A stretch of DNA of 64,000 nt from Chitinophaga horti (GCF_022867795.2 NZ_CP107006.1:2480001-2544000); one strand, 5' to 3'; positions 45,014 to 55,092 are shown, numbered from the stretch's first letter. The notes: a model not told the origin generated them from the letters alone. Translations and numbers: made by a program.

Positions 45014-46302
45014 TCGTCCGTTTCATCCTTTCCGTCCGTAATATGTTCCCAATGCCCGGTCGGTGCGCCGCTTACAACCAGCCAAAGATGTTCGGTGTTA
45101 GCAGGGACCGTGAACTGGGCCGAGCCTATAGTGGAACGGTTCACGTTTCCGTATACACGTTTCCCGTCGGTCAGCATGGCGACGAAACCGTAGCGCCAGC
45201 CGGCTTTGTCGGGCTGCAAATTGCGATAACCGGCAACACCTGTCAGACCTTTAAATTGAAGTTTTACTTTGGTTCCGGATGCCGGCACGTTGAGACGGAT
45301 GGCGTTGTAGCCATAGTTTTGCGGGCAATTAGCTGCGCTGATGCGGTGCCAGCCGTCGGTTACTGTAGTGGACGGAGAGATATGCTGGTTTGCGTACGGC
45401 GCAGCCACGTCGCGAATGCGATCGATATCCCAGGTGACGAACCGGCGGCAGGCGTCGAACAATTCGTCGTTCAAGGTAGATTGATCTATTTTGTTCAGGC
45501 GTTTGTATGTTGTTACCGGATCTTCGCCAGGCGTAGCATTGCGCCACATGCGACCAATGAAGTCTTTGCCGTGTTTGCCCGACCAATACTCGAGCACATA
45601 GGGCGAACAATACTGGTTCTTTTCATGCAGAAAGGCATAGTGCGTTTGTTTCATGAACGACTGCAGGTGATAATTTTCGAACGTCATCCATAAGGGATAT
45701 ACCTGCCAGAGCATGTACTGGGAAGTCATTTCAAAGATCGCCTGTCCACGGCTGCCTTTCGGGGAAGAGGAATATCCCCAGTGGCCGTCCAGCTTCACAT
45801 AATACTGAAACACATGGCCTAACTCGTGCGCCATGGCACCAAAGGGCTGTTTGTTGATGCGACCCGGCGTTACCCATAACACGCCTACCTTATCACCCGC
45901 ACCCCCACCGTAGGCGGTAGCATCCTTTGAATTAGTCACGTAGACCAGGGTTTTATAAGCGTCAGACACCGACCGGCCTTTCTCCACGAATTGTAACGTA
46001 TCTACATAATACTGGTAAAACCGTTCGCATTCTTTTAAAATGCCCGGCATGTCAAAATACTTTTCCGGCGTATCTCCAAAATCCTTCGCCCAGAAAGCTG
46101 CGAAGGCAGGCGATTCCAGCTTGCGATGATAGCTGTATAAGCTCGTATCGCTATCATAATTATTGTGATCCGGCACCTGCCAAACCTGTTCGGGTACAAG
46201 CAGTTTACGGGCAGATGGAATGCTGCTTTGGGCCATAGCCGATGCGGCCAGCAAACAAACTGGCACGGCCAGGCAATACAAACGGGAGATGAATGTTTTC
46301 AT
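44962..46302 (-). CDS. Secreted DUF6055 protein with a HELGH metallopeptidase-like site
   Basis: 446 residues from MKTFISRL (upstream extension of 18 codons rejected), signal peptide ending AMAQ. The N-terminal domain holds FGAMAHELGHVFQYYV, a zinc HExxH motif (His159, Glu160, His163) found in DUF6055 proteins. Aromatic-rich helices follow (IFEMTSQYMLWQVYPLWMTFENYH), then a C-terminal beta-sandwich (310-446; VKLQFKGLTGV, LWLVVSGAPTGHWEHI) that may bind carbohydrate. A third zinc ligand is not identified. The gene's 3' end is part of the 104-bp tandem repeat. Confidence 0.8.
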   Translation of the reverse strand: MKTFISRLYCLAVPVCLLAASAMAQSSIPSARKLLVPEQVWQVPDHNNYDSDTSLYSYHRKLESPAFAAFWAKDFGDTPEKYFDMPGILKECERFYQYYVDTLQFVEKGRSVSDAYKTLVYVTNSKDATAYGGGAGDKVGVLWVTPGRINKQPFGAMAHELGHVFQYYVKLDGHWGYSSSPKGSRGQAIFEMTSQYMLWQVYPLWMTFENYHLQSFMKQTHYAFLHEKNQYCSPYVLEYWSGKHGKDFIGRMWRNATPGEDPVTTYKRLNKIDQSTLNDELFDACRRFVTWDIDRIRDVAAPYANQHISPSTTVTDGWHRISAANCPQNYGYNAIRLNVPASGTKVKLQFKGLTGVAGYRNLQPDKAGWRYGFVAMLTDGKRVYGNVNRSTIGSAQFTVPANTEHLWLVVSGAPTGHWEHITDGKDETDEQWPYEFKLDGATVATK

Positions 46303-46378
46303 GCGATGTACAAGGTAGCACGCCGCCTTTGGGCTCACTTTATTGGATTTAACCAAACCCGTACGTTTTTTAACCAGT

Positions 46379-47383
46379 TTACAGTACGATATCGTTCATC
46401 GGTTGGATAGCGGGCGGCAGCTCGGTTTCGCCCAGCATTTCGCGCATGTCGATCTCGATATTACGACTGATTTGTGTGATGGGCACATCGTTCGCGCTGC
46501 CTTCAAACGGGTTTTCGGTACACTCCCCTACCTGCTCCAGTACCAGGAATACCCAGCCAGACAACACCGCAAACGGTACCGTAAGCCAAATTGCTTCGCT
46601 GCCATACTTATCAACCAGTTTAGAGAACTCCCCTATAAAACCGAGCGGTAACAGGAAACAAAGCGTATTGGTAAAAAACAGGTTGATGCTGGAATACTGC
46701 CTGGGATACGGAAAGTTCTTGATCCGTTCGGCCTTTCCCTGGTGATCGAACAAGTCTTTCAATTGCGCCTCCAGGCTTACGTAGGCAAACTCGGTGATCA
46801 ACCCTTTTTCGTTCAAGGCCTTTAACGCAGCTGATTGCGCTGCCAGCAACTGCGTCGCACGGTTTTTAGTCGCGAGCACACGGTGCAGCTCCTCCTCTGA
46901 TATAAAAGGTTGCAGCGCTTCTTCCAGTTTGCCATCCCACTCCGCAACATTATAAAAGTGCAGGTACTCGCGGTTGTAGGGTTTCGTCTTCACGTTTTCC
47001 CAGGGCTTGCTCTCCCTCAATTGGTAACGCATGGTAGTGAGCCAGGCAAAATGCCGGTAGAAAAGGTCCCGGTGTACAGCGCTGTCGGGTGTTCTGATGA
47101 AATCGCGGAGCATAATACCGAGGCTTCGGCTGCTGTTTACAATAGCGCCATATATCTGCCTGGCTTCCCAGGTACGGTTATACGTTTGTGTGTTCCGGAA
47201 GCCGGAGATGAAGGCCGTTGCGGTACCGAGCAGCGCCACCGGCACCCAGGGAATTCCCAGCCAGAAACACCCCGCGAAATAGTATAGGGCTGTGGGTATG
47301 ATGCTTAACAGCAACATCTTATAGATAAGTCTCCTCGTCCACGGAATGAAGTGTTTGAGTTTGTAGTGACTGGATATGTTCAT
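46379..47383 (-). CDS. Bestrophin-family (UPF0187) channel
   Basis: 334 residues with four main hydrophobic segments: ALYYFAGCFWLGIPWVPVALLGTA region, RSLGIMLRDFI, NTLCFLLPLGFIGEF and AIWLTVPFAVLSGWVFLVLEQVGECTENPF. The last matches the conserved family end, where EQVGE and ENPFEG are diagnostic. Bacterial members are pentameric cation or anion channels of the inner membrane. It stands alone; TATCTTTG 23 nt upstream of the start is its promoter -7 element. Confidence 0.93.
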   Translation of the reverse strand: MNISSHYKLKHFIPWTRRLIYKMLLLSIIPTALYYFAGCFWLGIPWVPVALLGTATAFISGFRNTQTYNRTWEARQIYGAIVNSSRSLGIMLRDFIRTPDSAVHRDLFYRHFAWLTTMRYQLRESKPWENVKTKPYNREYLHFYNVAEWDGKLEEALQPFISEEELHRVLATKNRATQLLAAQSAALKALNEKGLITEFAYVSLEAQLKDLFDHQGKAERIKNFPYPRQYSSINLFFTNTLCFLLPLGFIGEFSKLVDKYGSEAIWLTVPFAVLSGWVFLVLEQVGECTENPFEGSANDVPITQISRNIEIDMREMLGETELPPAIQPMNDIVL

Positions 47384-47406
47384 ATAACGGCTTTACAGTA
47401 GGTAGA

Positions 47407-47414
47407 CAAAGATA
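47407..47414 (-). promoter_or_regulatory. -7 promoter element of the bestrophin gene
   Basis: TATCTTTG on the minus strand matches TAnnTTTG exactly, 23 nt upstream of the ATG at 47383. No good -33 TTG in range. Confidence 0.5.
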
Positions 47415-47502
47415 TAAATCATTGATTAAAAGCCCGTCGCACATTCCGGCTCTAAATTGCAATAATTCTCTCTATCTTACATCGGCGCAAAGCCACTCCC
47501 CT

Positions 47503-47967
47503 ATGAACGCGACTAAGATATTCCTGTACCTGTTTACCTTCCTTTGGCTGTGTGTCGGCACGGCGGCCACCTACAATTACATCCAGTTCCGCAAAACGAT
47601 CGCCACTACGGAGCCTGTACAATACAGTGTTCAGGAACGTAAAACGCATATCGGCCGGGGGCGTAGCTACGATCTGCTGGTTAACTTCAATAACCGAATT
47701 TATTATGTCGCCTCTAATTCTGCGATCCATTACGGTATAGACGATGGCATCTATCCAAAACTATATTATGTACCTGCGAGGGACAAGGTAATTTCCAGCT
47801 GGAGCGTGGAGTTTAACAAACGGATCGCGTTAATCGGTTTCGGGTTTTCGATTGTATTGCCATTGTTGTTCCGCCAACAGATGGGTCTTACGAGGCGCGG
47901 TAAACTAAATGCAAGGGCCGGTTACCGCAATAAAAAAGCCGGCCAGATCAGATCTGACCGGCATTGA
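47503..47967 (+). CDS. Small membrane protein, DUF3592-like
   Basis: 154 residues from MNATKIFLYLF. One membrane helix at each end of a central beta-rich domain (YSVQERKTHIGRGRSYDLLVNFNN, YYVASNSAIHYGI), the layout of DUF3592 proteins: N-terminal helix, extracytoplasmic sandwich, C-terminal helix (IALIGFGFSIVLPLLF). The last ten residues are read from the terminator stem of the convergent gene. Function is unknown. Confidence 0.7.
   Translation: MNATKIFLYLFTFLWLCVGTAATYNYIQFRKTIATTEPVQYSVQERKTHIGRGRSYDLLVNFNNRIYYVASNSAIHYGIDDGIYPKLYYVPARDKVISSWSVEFNKRIALIGFGFSIVLPLLFRQQMGLTRRGKLNARAGYRNKKAGQIRSDRH
47932..47962 (-). terminator. Terminator of the TlpA gene overlapping the 3' end of the opposite gene
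   Basis: Inverted repeat GCCGG-CAGATC/GATCTG-CCGGC with one mismatch (47938-47962); on the minus strand it is followed by six Ts (47932-47937). It therefore terminates the 675-residue TlpA gene, while on the plus strand it encodes the last residues of the small membrane protein. Confidence 0.8.
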
Positions 47968-47985
47968 TTCGGGTTAACCAATCTA

Positions 47986-50013
47986 TCAACCTTTTTCTTT
48001 CTTCAACAATTCAATCACATAACTCACTTCATCTGCCAGCGCAATGTGGTTGGCAGAGCCGCCCGTACTGGACCAGCGCACTTTCCCTTCCTGGTCGATG
48101 ATCACTTTTAAAGGAATACCGCTCGCTTTCAACGCAGGCGCAAAGCCGGCGTACACTGCATCCAGTTTGCCGGTAGCAGGATTTTTATCATCGTACAGCA
48201 CGTTAAATGAATACTGCTTCTCTTTGATAAAATCCGTGATCATCTTTTTATAGTCCGGATGTTGCTCCATCGTAGCGATGAAATAGAACGCGACGTTTTT
48301 ATCCTGCTGGTACTTATCTACCGCCATCTGCATGCCCGGCATAGCCAATTTGCAATAGTAACACCAGGTAGCCCAGAAGTCAATCACCACGATCTTCCCT
48401 TTTTGTTGTGCCAGTGCTACCTGCTGACCTTTGGTGTTGAGCAACGTAAAGTCGGTCGCCGGCAGGTTCACCATCGATTTGCGGATTTCTTCATGTTGTC
48501 TTTCCAGGTACTCTTTGGAAATAAGTGACGTGACGTAGTCAGCAAAATCCTTGTCCGACTTATGCTCTTTTACATATTGCTTGCGCAGGATATCGAGCAT
48601 TTCGGGCGTGTAGGAACCGGTGTAAATCGCCGCGCGAATGACCTGCAAAGCATCCTTTTCGCGACCAGTTTTGGCCAGCGACAGTGCATAGGCATGATTA
48701 AACTCGATCTTGCTGCTGCCCATATATGGACGTACGATTTCAGCGTAACGCAGTGCATCTTTATAACGGCCTAGTTTGGCCAGTAACACGGCCTGGTAAG
48801 CAAACACGCTCTTGTTCATCCTGATGTTCAATACCGCCCATTCGCTCTCGGCATACAAACCGCGACCAGCACGGTAGCTGTCCGCTGACTTACTGCGCAC
48901 CAGCATGGTATCGATGATGGTTTGTCCGAGTACGGCCAGTTCCTTTTCAGTGTGAGGCGGCTCGTCCAACCGTAAAGCGTAATCGATGAAATGCGTGTAG
49001 CTGTCTTCCAGCATCAGGTACGGACAAGTGCTGAACAAATTGCTCAGCGCCTTCCAGTTCTTTTGGCGGTAGTAGATGTTGGACATGTTGCGCAGCACAC
49101 CTGTGAAGAAGTGCGCATCGCCATAGTGCTCGTCGAGGTAATCGGTATAGGGATAAGCAGCTGCCGGCCATTGGCGGGCGAATTGATCCCAGCCGGCCAC
49201 CCTTGCTGAATCGGTGCGGGCCAGGTACAGGTTGAAGATTTCGTTAAGCCTTACAGCCAGGCCGTTGGGGTATTTAGCGCGTGCGATCGCTTTGATGGAG
49301 TCGGCTCCTTTGCGATTTTCAAACACGCCATCGTATACGTTTGCGAGCGTTAACAAGTCCTTCTCAGTCACATCCGGCAATGCTGCTATCTCCGCAGCAC
49401 CGGCGCGTAATACACTATCCACACGGTTTCCATACGCCTCGCGCAAATTCAGTGCTACTTCCGGAAAGCGGTGGCGGCGCACCGACAGGTCGAGCCACTC
49501 TTTAGGCAGGTAGATCGTCATTACGCGTGGCTCGATCAGCGACTCTTCCCTTACGAGCGGTGAAATGCGGCCACGGCGGTCGCGGCGGCGAATGAGCGCG
49601 TACTCGGTATATGCACCGGAAGCCATCTGCCTGGTTTTACCATCATGCACTACGGCGAAGTTGGGAAAACGGCGGCCATTATCGATGCTGTCGCCCACCC
49701 AGAAACGCCATGCCAATGCAGCTGTACCTTCAGGTATTACAAATGGGCCAACGTAACCCGTATCGGTTTTCGTTAGAGGGAAGTCGTACCCTTTCCACTC
49801 AAAATTCCTGTACACATACACATAGCCTTTTACCGGCAAGCTGTCGCCGTACCCTGCCACCACCGGGTCATATACCACACCAATCGTATCGCCCGTGTAA
49901 ATCACAGCCGGCACGGTGCGCCATGATGGTTTATACTGCGCCAATGCAGACTGACAGGCAAAACAGAGCAACAAGCAGCTTAATAAAAGGCTGCAGCCAA
50001 ATCTTCTTTTCAT
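47986..50013 (-). CDS. Large exported TlpA-family thioredoxin protein
   Basis: 675 residues with a signal peptide ending ALAQ. Residues 30-130 look like a beta domain, 200-530 are helical with TPR-like repeats (ALRYAEIVRPYMGSSKIEFNHAYALSLAKTG), and a thioredoxin domain follows from about 525. The active site is WATWCYYCKLAMPG, an unusual CYYC dipeptide, with a cis-Pro in ASGIPLKVIID. It is the last gene of the minus-strand uptake locus, after another TlpA gene. The role is probably thiol redox or folding of cargo or partners in the periplasm. Confidence 0.88.
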   Translation of the reverse strand: MKRRFGCSLLLSCLLLCFACQSALAQYKPSWRTVPAVIYTGDTIGVVYDPVVAGYGDSLPVKGYVYVYRNFEWKGYDFPLTKTDTGYVGPFVIPEGTAALAWRFWVGDSIDNGRRFPNFAVVHDGKTRQMASGAYTEYALIRRRDRRGRISPLVREESLIEPRVMTIYLPKEWLDLSVRRHRFPEVALNLREAYGNRVDSVLRAGAAEIAALPDVTEKDLLTLANVYDGVFENRKGADSIKAIARAKYPNGLAVRLNEIFNLYLARTDSARVAGWDQFARQWPAAAYPYTDYLDEHYGDAHFFTGVLRNMSNIYYRQKNWKALSNLFSTCPYLMLEDSYTHFIDYALRLDEPPHTEKELAVLGQTIIDTMLVRSKSADSYRAGRGLYAESEWAVLNIRMNKSVFAYQAVLLAKLGRYKDALRYAEIVRPYMGSSKIEFNHAYALSLAKTGREKDALQVIRAAIYTGSYTPEMLDILRKQYVKEHKSDKDFADYVTSLISKEYLERQHEEIRKSMVNLPATDFTLLNTKGQQVALAQQKGKIVVIDFWATWCYYCKLAMPGMQMAVDKYQQDKNVAFYFIATMEQHPDYKKMITDFIKEKQYSFNVLYDDKNPATGKLDAVYAGFAPALKASGIPLKVIIDQEGKVRWSSTGGSANHIALADEVSYVIELLKKEKG

Positions 50014-50043
50014 TTTATTTGTGGGTTATTATTTGCGTAAGAA

Positions 50044-50072
50044 AGGCCGGGTGCCTTGGAAACACCCGGCCT
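50044..50072 (-). terminator. Intercistronic hairpin between the two TlpA genes
   Basis: A perfect 10-bp stem AGGCCGGGTG/CACCCGGCCT with a 9-nt loop lies 8 bp after the stop of the first TlpA gene. The T run on the minus strand is weak (TTCTT), so partial read-through into the 675-residue gene is likely. Confidence 0.65.
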
Positions 50073-50079
50073 GGCACCA

Positions 50080-51372
50080 TTATTCCCTTGTCATGTTAAC
50101 CATCATAACAATTTCATCTGCCAGCCTGGAGGGACTGCCCATGTAGCTGATGACACTAAAGCGCAGTTTACCTTCTTTATCCAATATCATCTTGTGCGGA
50201 ATGGCTGTTACATTTAACTGCTTTGCTGCTTCATCGCTCGACTTTGCATCGTCGAAGCCATCGAACAGCACGGTGAACGGATAGTTATTGTCTTTGATAA
50301 ATTTATTGATGTCGTCTTTATATCCCTTCTTGTGCTCATGCACCACAATGAAGTAAAACGCCACGTCTTTCTGCTCGGAGAGACGGTCCTGCGCCATTTT
50401 CATGCCCGGGAAAGCCGCTTTACACGGCGCACACCAGGAGGCCCAGAAGTCCAGCACGACGATCTTTCCTTTCCAATCGGCGGAGCTTACTTTGTTGCCG
50501 TTCACATCGTAAAGGGTAAAGGCAGGCAGGTCTTTTTTGATGAATTCTTTCTTCAGTTCCTCCTTCATGGCTGCTTCCACATCTTCGTCACGCAGCGTTT
50601 CGCGATACTTATCAAAACCCTCTTCTGTCTTGTACTTAGCTACGTAATTCGCTTTCAGCATGTCGAGCATGGCTGGTGTAGCCTGGTTGTTACGCACACT
50701 GTTTTCCAGCACCGTATGCGCTTCGCGCTTCTTCTTCAGCGCCAGCAGTATGTCGATATGCTCCTGGTTCAACGACGCGTTTTTGTATTTGAAAAAAGCA
50801 TTCAGTTCCTCCGCAAAAGGCAGTGCTTCTGCGTTGCGGCCTACAGCATGCAGCAGGCTTGTATGCGTAAAGATCATATCCCGGTAAGCCCTTTCGTACT
50901 TGAGGTCCCACTCCGCTTTGCTCAGGTTGGCGTATTCACGGGGAGCAGTTTTGAAAGCAGGCATTCGTTTAATAATGATCTCCGATCTTTCCAGCAGAGA
51001 TGCCGGTGCTTCTATCTTATGCAGCAGGTACAGGGAAATGCTATGGTAGTAAAAATCGACCAGGCTTAAGAACGGCAGCTCGTTGATGTACGTGGCCACG
51101 TTTTTGTTCATCTCCTTCGCGGGGATGGTCAGTAACTTCTGGTAGATGCGATAGTACTGCACATTGGCCTTCGCGTCCGCCTCTACATCGGTTTTATCCA
51201 TCGGGTAATCTTTCAGGAACTGTTTTGCCAGCACAATTGCTTTGGCGGAATCCTGCTCGCCATATGCTTTGTAATAAGCTGTTCGCTTCGTCGCTATCGC
51301 GTTATCCTGCGCCTGTGCCTTAACAGCCATCATGGCCAGCACCATTGCCGCGCACCATACAATTTTCTTCAT
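50080..51372 (-). CDS. Exported TlpA-family thioredoxin
   Basis: 430 residues from MKKIVW (nine upstream codons would overlap the preceding gene and are rejected); signal peptide ending KAQAQ. A helical N-terminal 270 residues leads to a thioredoxin domain with WASWCAPCKAAFPG and a cis-Pro region TAIPHKMILD. It follows the PKD-like lipoprotein gene by about 10 bp, so it belongs to the sigma/FecR-controlled uptake locus. Paired here with a second, larger TlpA. Confidence 0.9.
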   Translation of the reverse strand: MKKIVWCAAMVLAMMAVKAQAQDNAIATKRTAYYKAYGEQDSAKAIVLAKQFLKDYPMDKTDVEADAKANVQYYRIYQKLLTIPAKEMNKNVATYINELPFLSLVDFYYHSISLYLLHKIEAPASLLERSEIIIKRMPAFKTAPREYANLSKAEWDLKYERAYRDMIFTHTSLLHAVGRNAEALPFAEELNAFFKYKNASLNQEHIDILLALKKKREAHTVLENSVRNNQATPAMLDMLKANYVAKYKTEEGFDKYRETLRDEDVEAAMKEELKKEFIKKDLPAFTLYDVNGNKVSSADWKGKIVVLDFWASWCAPCKAAFPGMKMAQDRLSEQKDVAFYFIVVHEHKKGYKDDINKFIKDNNYPFTVLFDGFDDAKSSDEAAKQLNVTAIPHKMILDKEGKLRFSVISYMGSPSRLADEIVMMVNMTRE

Positions 51373-51382
51373 GTCTTTATGT

Positions 51383-52893
51383 TTAAATGCCCGTTCCACG
51401 GAACTTAAATGTCATATCCATCACCCTACCGAAACCATCGTACACTTTAACCGGTGTGGGGTCGATGTTGCCGCTGGTGATGTTCATCTTCAGCTCATAC
51501 ACGCGGCCTTGTGTGCCATCCCAGGTGGATACGAATACCACGGTATTGTTGGTAGCGTTGAAGTCCAGTGTGGTTTGGTTCGCGTTCATGCTCGACTTAA
51601 AGATTTTCATACCTGTAATTGTTTCCCCCGCACCAAAACCGCTGAAAGTCGCGGTAGCCTGACCGCTGCCGGCATAATCGTAACGGTAGATCGTACGGTC
51701 GGTGGCATACAACGCCACGCTGCCCAGCGTACCTACGGCATAGTACTTCGCATTGGCGATATCTGTAAGAGCAGACATATTATACGCTGCCACCGCCGTT
51801 TGCGCGCTTTCCGGTGCAGATACGTTCAGCAGGTACAGCCAGCGGCCGTTGCCGGTTACGTCTTTGAAAAAGGCATGTGTATTACCATTCCAGCCACGGT
51901 CCATGAACAGGAGATCTTTGCCTACGTTGCCCGGACTAAATGCCCCTGTCATCGAAAACTGGCTAAAGCTCAGGTTCCAGTACTGGGCGCTCGTATACAT
52001 AAAACGACGGTTCTTCTGATCATATACTACGATGCCCATCGGTGAATAATCGCTGTAAGCGAAATACGGGGCCAGGTAATAGTCGCCATGAAAATCGCCG
52101 GAGTAAAAGGCGTCGGCAGGATTGTTCCACTGCGCGGGATGCAGGCGGCCATTGTTGATGAGCATTTCGTGGTCGGAGTTGTTCATCTGCGCCTGCGGAT
52201 TAAGTGTTGCCACCCCCTCCTGAACAGCTTCTGATCACGCGCCAGCTCTGTCAGTGAAAAGCCATTCACGCGGCGTAATTCCTGGTCAGTGCCAATGGTG
52301 ATCCAGTTATAGTCCGAGTTGCTGCGACGACTGTATCCTAAAGCCTGCCCGTTACCTTTCAGCTTTGCGCCGGTGTTGGTGAGGAACAGGTTACGCAAAC
52401 GCTTTTCAGGAGCGGACGGCAGTATGCTTTTGGTGGCAATGTAATCCAGGTCGGTTTCATTGTTGGCCGAGTGCATCACCAGCCAGCCGCTTTCCATATA
52501 AGCCAGGATGTTCAGCAGAAAACGGGCGCTGCTCACCATGTTATTAGATTTGTCTGTGGCTACCAATTCCAAATAGTAGTTACCGGGAGCGAGCGTCATT
52601 TGTCCGTCCAGCACTCTTTTTGTCGCCACCTGTTTTGGCGGACCAATCACATAAGAGCTGGTCGATTTCTGGTACACCAGCCATTGGTAACTGAGGTTGC
52701 CGGTATCACCTTCGTAGGATACTTTAGGCGCTACGTACAGGTTGCCCAGCTGCTCGATATTATAAGTGCCCTGCATACCCGTGGTATCGATCACTGGCGT
52801 ATCGGCACGGTGGTAGCTGTAGTTCCCCTCGTCCTTTTTACAGGCCGCAGCTGCTACCACTACAATGAGTAAATATTTTATGATGCTTTTCAT
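51383..52893 (-). pseudogene. PKD-like family lipoprotein gene with a frameshift
   Basis: Two overlapping minus-strand frames (52893-52183 and 52213-51383) together make one 500-residue lipoprotein of the PKD-like family common in SusCD loci. The first part has signal and lipobox (VVAAAACKKDEG), and a PKD-like region TPVIDTTGMQGTYNIEQ; the second, which has no start ATG of its own, continues with the beta-propeller-like half (GDFHGDYYLAPYFAYSDYSPMG). The switch is at a G5 run (C5 at 52213-52217 on the plus strand); adding one G restores a single frame reading LFRRGVATLNPQAQM. It is either an assembly error, a true disruption, or a phase-variable site. Confidence 0.8.
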
Positions 52894-52913
52894 GATACTT
52901 TAAGTTGAGTGAA

Positions 52914-53660
52914 TTAAGGAAGGATCACCAGCTGTCCATTTTCATCCGTAAGTGCCGGCGTGTGCGAGGCGTTATAGGCCTGCAATGCTACCCGGACCTG
53001 GTCTTTCAGGTCCATCATCGCGGCATTAGTTAACATTCCTGGTGTAAACACGTTGGAGGTTTGCAGCGGAAACTCGCTTCTGCCTAACACATCGATAATG
53101 AAGCGATACTTTACGGTGGAATACGCGCCGAAGTAAGTCACCAGGCCGGGACGGGTATCCCAGTTGGCGGGCTTGATGAGGTTATCGTTCCAAAGCAACT
53201 GCATCCTGATTTCCTCGGTAGCTCCGGCTTTAAAGTCGCCGCCATCCACGATCTTCAGGTTCAGTTTTTTGATGACTGTTTTCAGCTCCTCCCTGCGGTA
53301 CAGTACCACGGGCAGGTAACCTGTAAGACTATCGGCCTTGATCACACCCGGCAGGATCTTATAGTCCGTCGTAGGTGTAGCGGTAGAGCCGGTGTCGGCA
53401 GCCGCTGCAAAACTACGGTCCGTCTTGGCAGCCGCTCCCATAATTTTCGCTGCCACCAGCAGGGTATCTTCTGTTACAGTCGCCGGCATCAACACAAAAG
53501 TGAAAGACTTGCCCGATACCTTTACCGGGATCGCACTATTCGTACGCTCGAAAAAGTAAACACGCGGATCGTTGGAATAGCTGTCCACATCTTTATTACA
53601 GGCGCTCACTGCCAGTACAGCCGGCAGCATTGCCATATATATTGATTTGAAGTATTTCAT
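52914..53660 (-). CDS. DUF4843-family lipoprotein
   Basis: 248 residues from MKYFKSIYM (the longer frame overlaps the SusD gene and is rejected). The leader ends in lipobox AVSACNKD, followed by DSYSNDPRVYFFERTN, the opening seen in DUF4843 proteins encoded after SusD genes. The rest is a beta-sandwich plus a short C-terminal region. It likely sits at the cell surface with SusCD, aiding ligand binding. It starts 19 bp after the SusD stop. Confidence 0.88.
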   Translation of the reverse strand: MKYFKSIYMAMLPAVLAVSACNKDVDSYSNDPRVYFFERTNSAIPVKVSGKSFTFVLMPATVTEDTLLVAAKIMGAAAKTDRSFAAAADTGSTATPTTDYKILPGVIKADSLTGYLPVVLYRREELKTVIKKLNLKIVDGGDFKAGATEEIRMQLLWNDNLIKPANWDTRPGLVTYFGAYSTVKYRFIIDVLGRSEFPLQTSNVFTPGMLTNAAMMDLKDQVRVALQAYNASHTPALTDENGQLVILP

Positions 53661-53679
53661 CTGTAGCAATTTTGAAACG

Positions 53680-55092
53680 TTATTTAGTATTACCGTACAC
53701 CACTTCGTCATCCGGCCAGGGCAGTACATAAACGGCTGCGCTGCCCGGCGTGCTGGTAAATTCTATCCTGCTAAGATTTAATCGTTTGTAGTAAAAGAAC
53801 AGCTGTCCCTCCTGCAGGAATTCTTTCTGGTATTCCTTAAAGATTTCGGTCTGGATCTGCGCAGGCGTTAAGTTGGCGAGACCAGTAAGCAGATTACGGT
53901 TCCTGCGCGCGGTGTTCAGGTAACCCAATGCGGCGTTGGCATCTGTGTCTTTAAGCGCTTCTGCGGCTATATAATACACCTCCGACAAACGGATCATCGG
54001 CATCCTGTTTAATGCACCGGCATTGTAAGCAGGGTTCAGCTTCTCGTAGTTACGGTAGTACCCGCCATTCAGCGAAGTTTGGTATACATACCGCCAATCA
54101 CCCGAACCAATGGACGAAGTTTCGAAGATCGTACTCCACTCTGTGGGACTTTTAGTCATACCTACCGGGAAGCCACGATACGCGAAGTAATCCGTTTGCA
54201 CTTGTTGCAGGTTGCTCATGAACAGGTGAAAAATCACTTCACTCGAAAAAATGCGGTTATTGGTAGATGCAGTAGCGGCCGTAGCTGCGGGAAACACCTG
54301 TGCGTCGATCACTTCTTTCGCATTCTCCAATGCCTTGGTCGTGTTGCCCATGTAGAGATATACCCGCGCCATCAATGCCTTAACAGCGTAATAGTTGAAC
54401 TTGAACTGCCTGTCACGCAAATACCCCGTGGTAGTAGCAGGCACCGTGCTGCCCTTCACGATCGGATCGGCAGCTTTCAGCAGCGTGGCCGCGGCTTCCA
54501 GGTCGGCGAGAATAGCGGTGAGGTCCTGCGCTACGGTGAATTGCTTCACGTTGCCGGTGGTGATCTTATCGCGATACGGAATACCTTTCTGGTCTGTGCC
54601 CGTTACAGGTGCCGGTGCAAATACACGCATCAGGTCAAAATGATGGAACGCACGCAGTGCCAGCGCTTCACCCTTGATGACATCGTAATTTGGTGACGTA
54701 AACATGCCTTTGTCGGCCTTTTCCAGGGCTTCCAGCAGGTTGTTGATGTTGGCGATAGAGAAATACATACCGATCCACATTTTGGATATGCGGTTCAGGT
54801 TAGCCGGTGTCGTATAGGTGTATTCATTGGGATTGATGTAACTGCTGCTCGGCAGGTACGTCGAATACTGTTTGCCGATCACATCGATCAGTCCCCAGGT
54901 CATTTCCTGGCCGTAAATGTCGGCGGTGGACATGTTAAGGTACACACCGGCCAGGGCGGCCTTAAACCCTGCTTCGCTCTCAAAGTTATCGCCCGACTCG
55001 ATCTGCGTGTTCGGACGAACGTCGAGCCATTTGTTGCAGGAGCTGAAACCTGCGAGTAGTGAGAGTAATAAGATGCTATATACTTTCTTCAT
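53680..55092 (-). CDS. SusD/RagB-family lipoprotein
   Basis: 470 residues from MKKVYS, lipobox GFSSCNKW, then WLDVRPNTQIESGDNFESEAGFKAALAGVY, a textbook SusD start. TPR-like helices and the C-terminal YQKEFLQEGQLFFYYKRLN are also typical. It is the partner lid for the STN-SusC gene upstream (11-bp gap). Its short length and neighbours (DUF4843, PKD-like, TlpA) match a non-glycan or undefined-ligand SusCD class. Confidence 0.95.
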   Translation of the reverse strand: MKKVYSILLLSLLAGFSSCNKWLDVRPNTQIESGDNFESEAGFKAALAGVYLNMSTADIYGQEMTWGLIDVIGKQYSTYLPSSSYINPNEYTYTTPANLNRISKMWIGMYFSIANINNLLEALEKADKGMFTSPNYDVIKGEALALRAFHHFDLMRVFAPAPVTGTDQKGIPYRDKITTGNVKQFTVAQDLTAILADLEAAATLLKAADPIVKGSTVPATTTGYLRDRQFKFNYYAVKALMARVYLYMGNTTKALENAKEVIDAQVFPAATAATASTNNRIFSSEVIFHLFMSNLQQVQTDYFAYRGFPVGMTKSPTEWSTIFETSSIGSGDWRYVYQTSLNGGYYRNYEKLNPAYNAGALNRMPMIRLSEVYYIAAEALKDTDANAALGYLNTARRNRNLLTGLANLTPAQIQTEIFKEYQKEFLQEGQLFFYYKRLNLSRIEFTSTPGSAAVYVLPWPDDEVVYGNTK

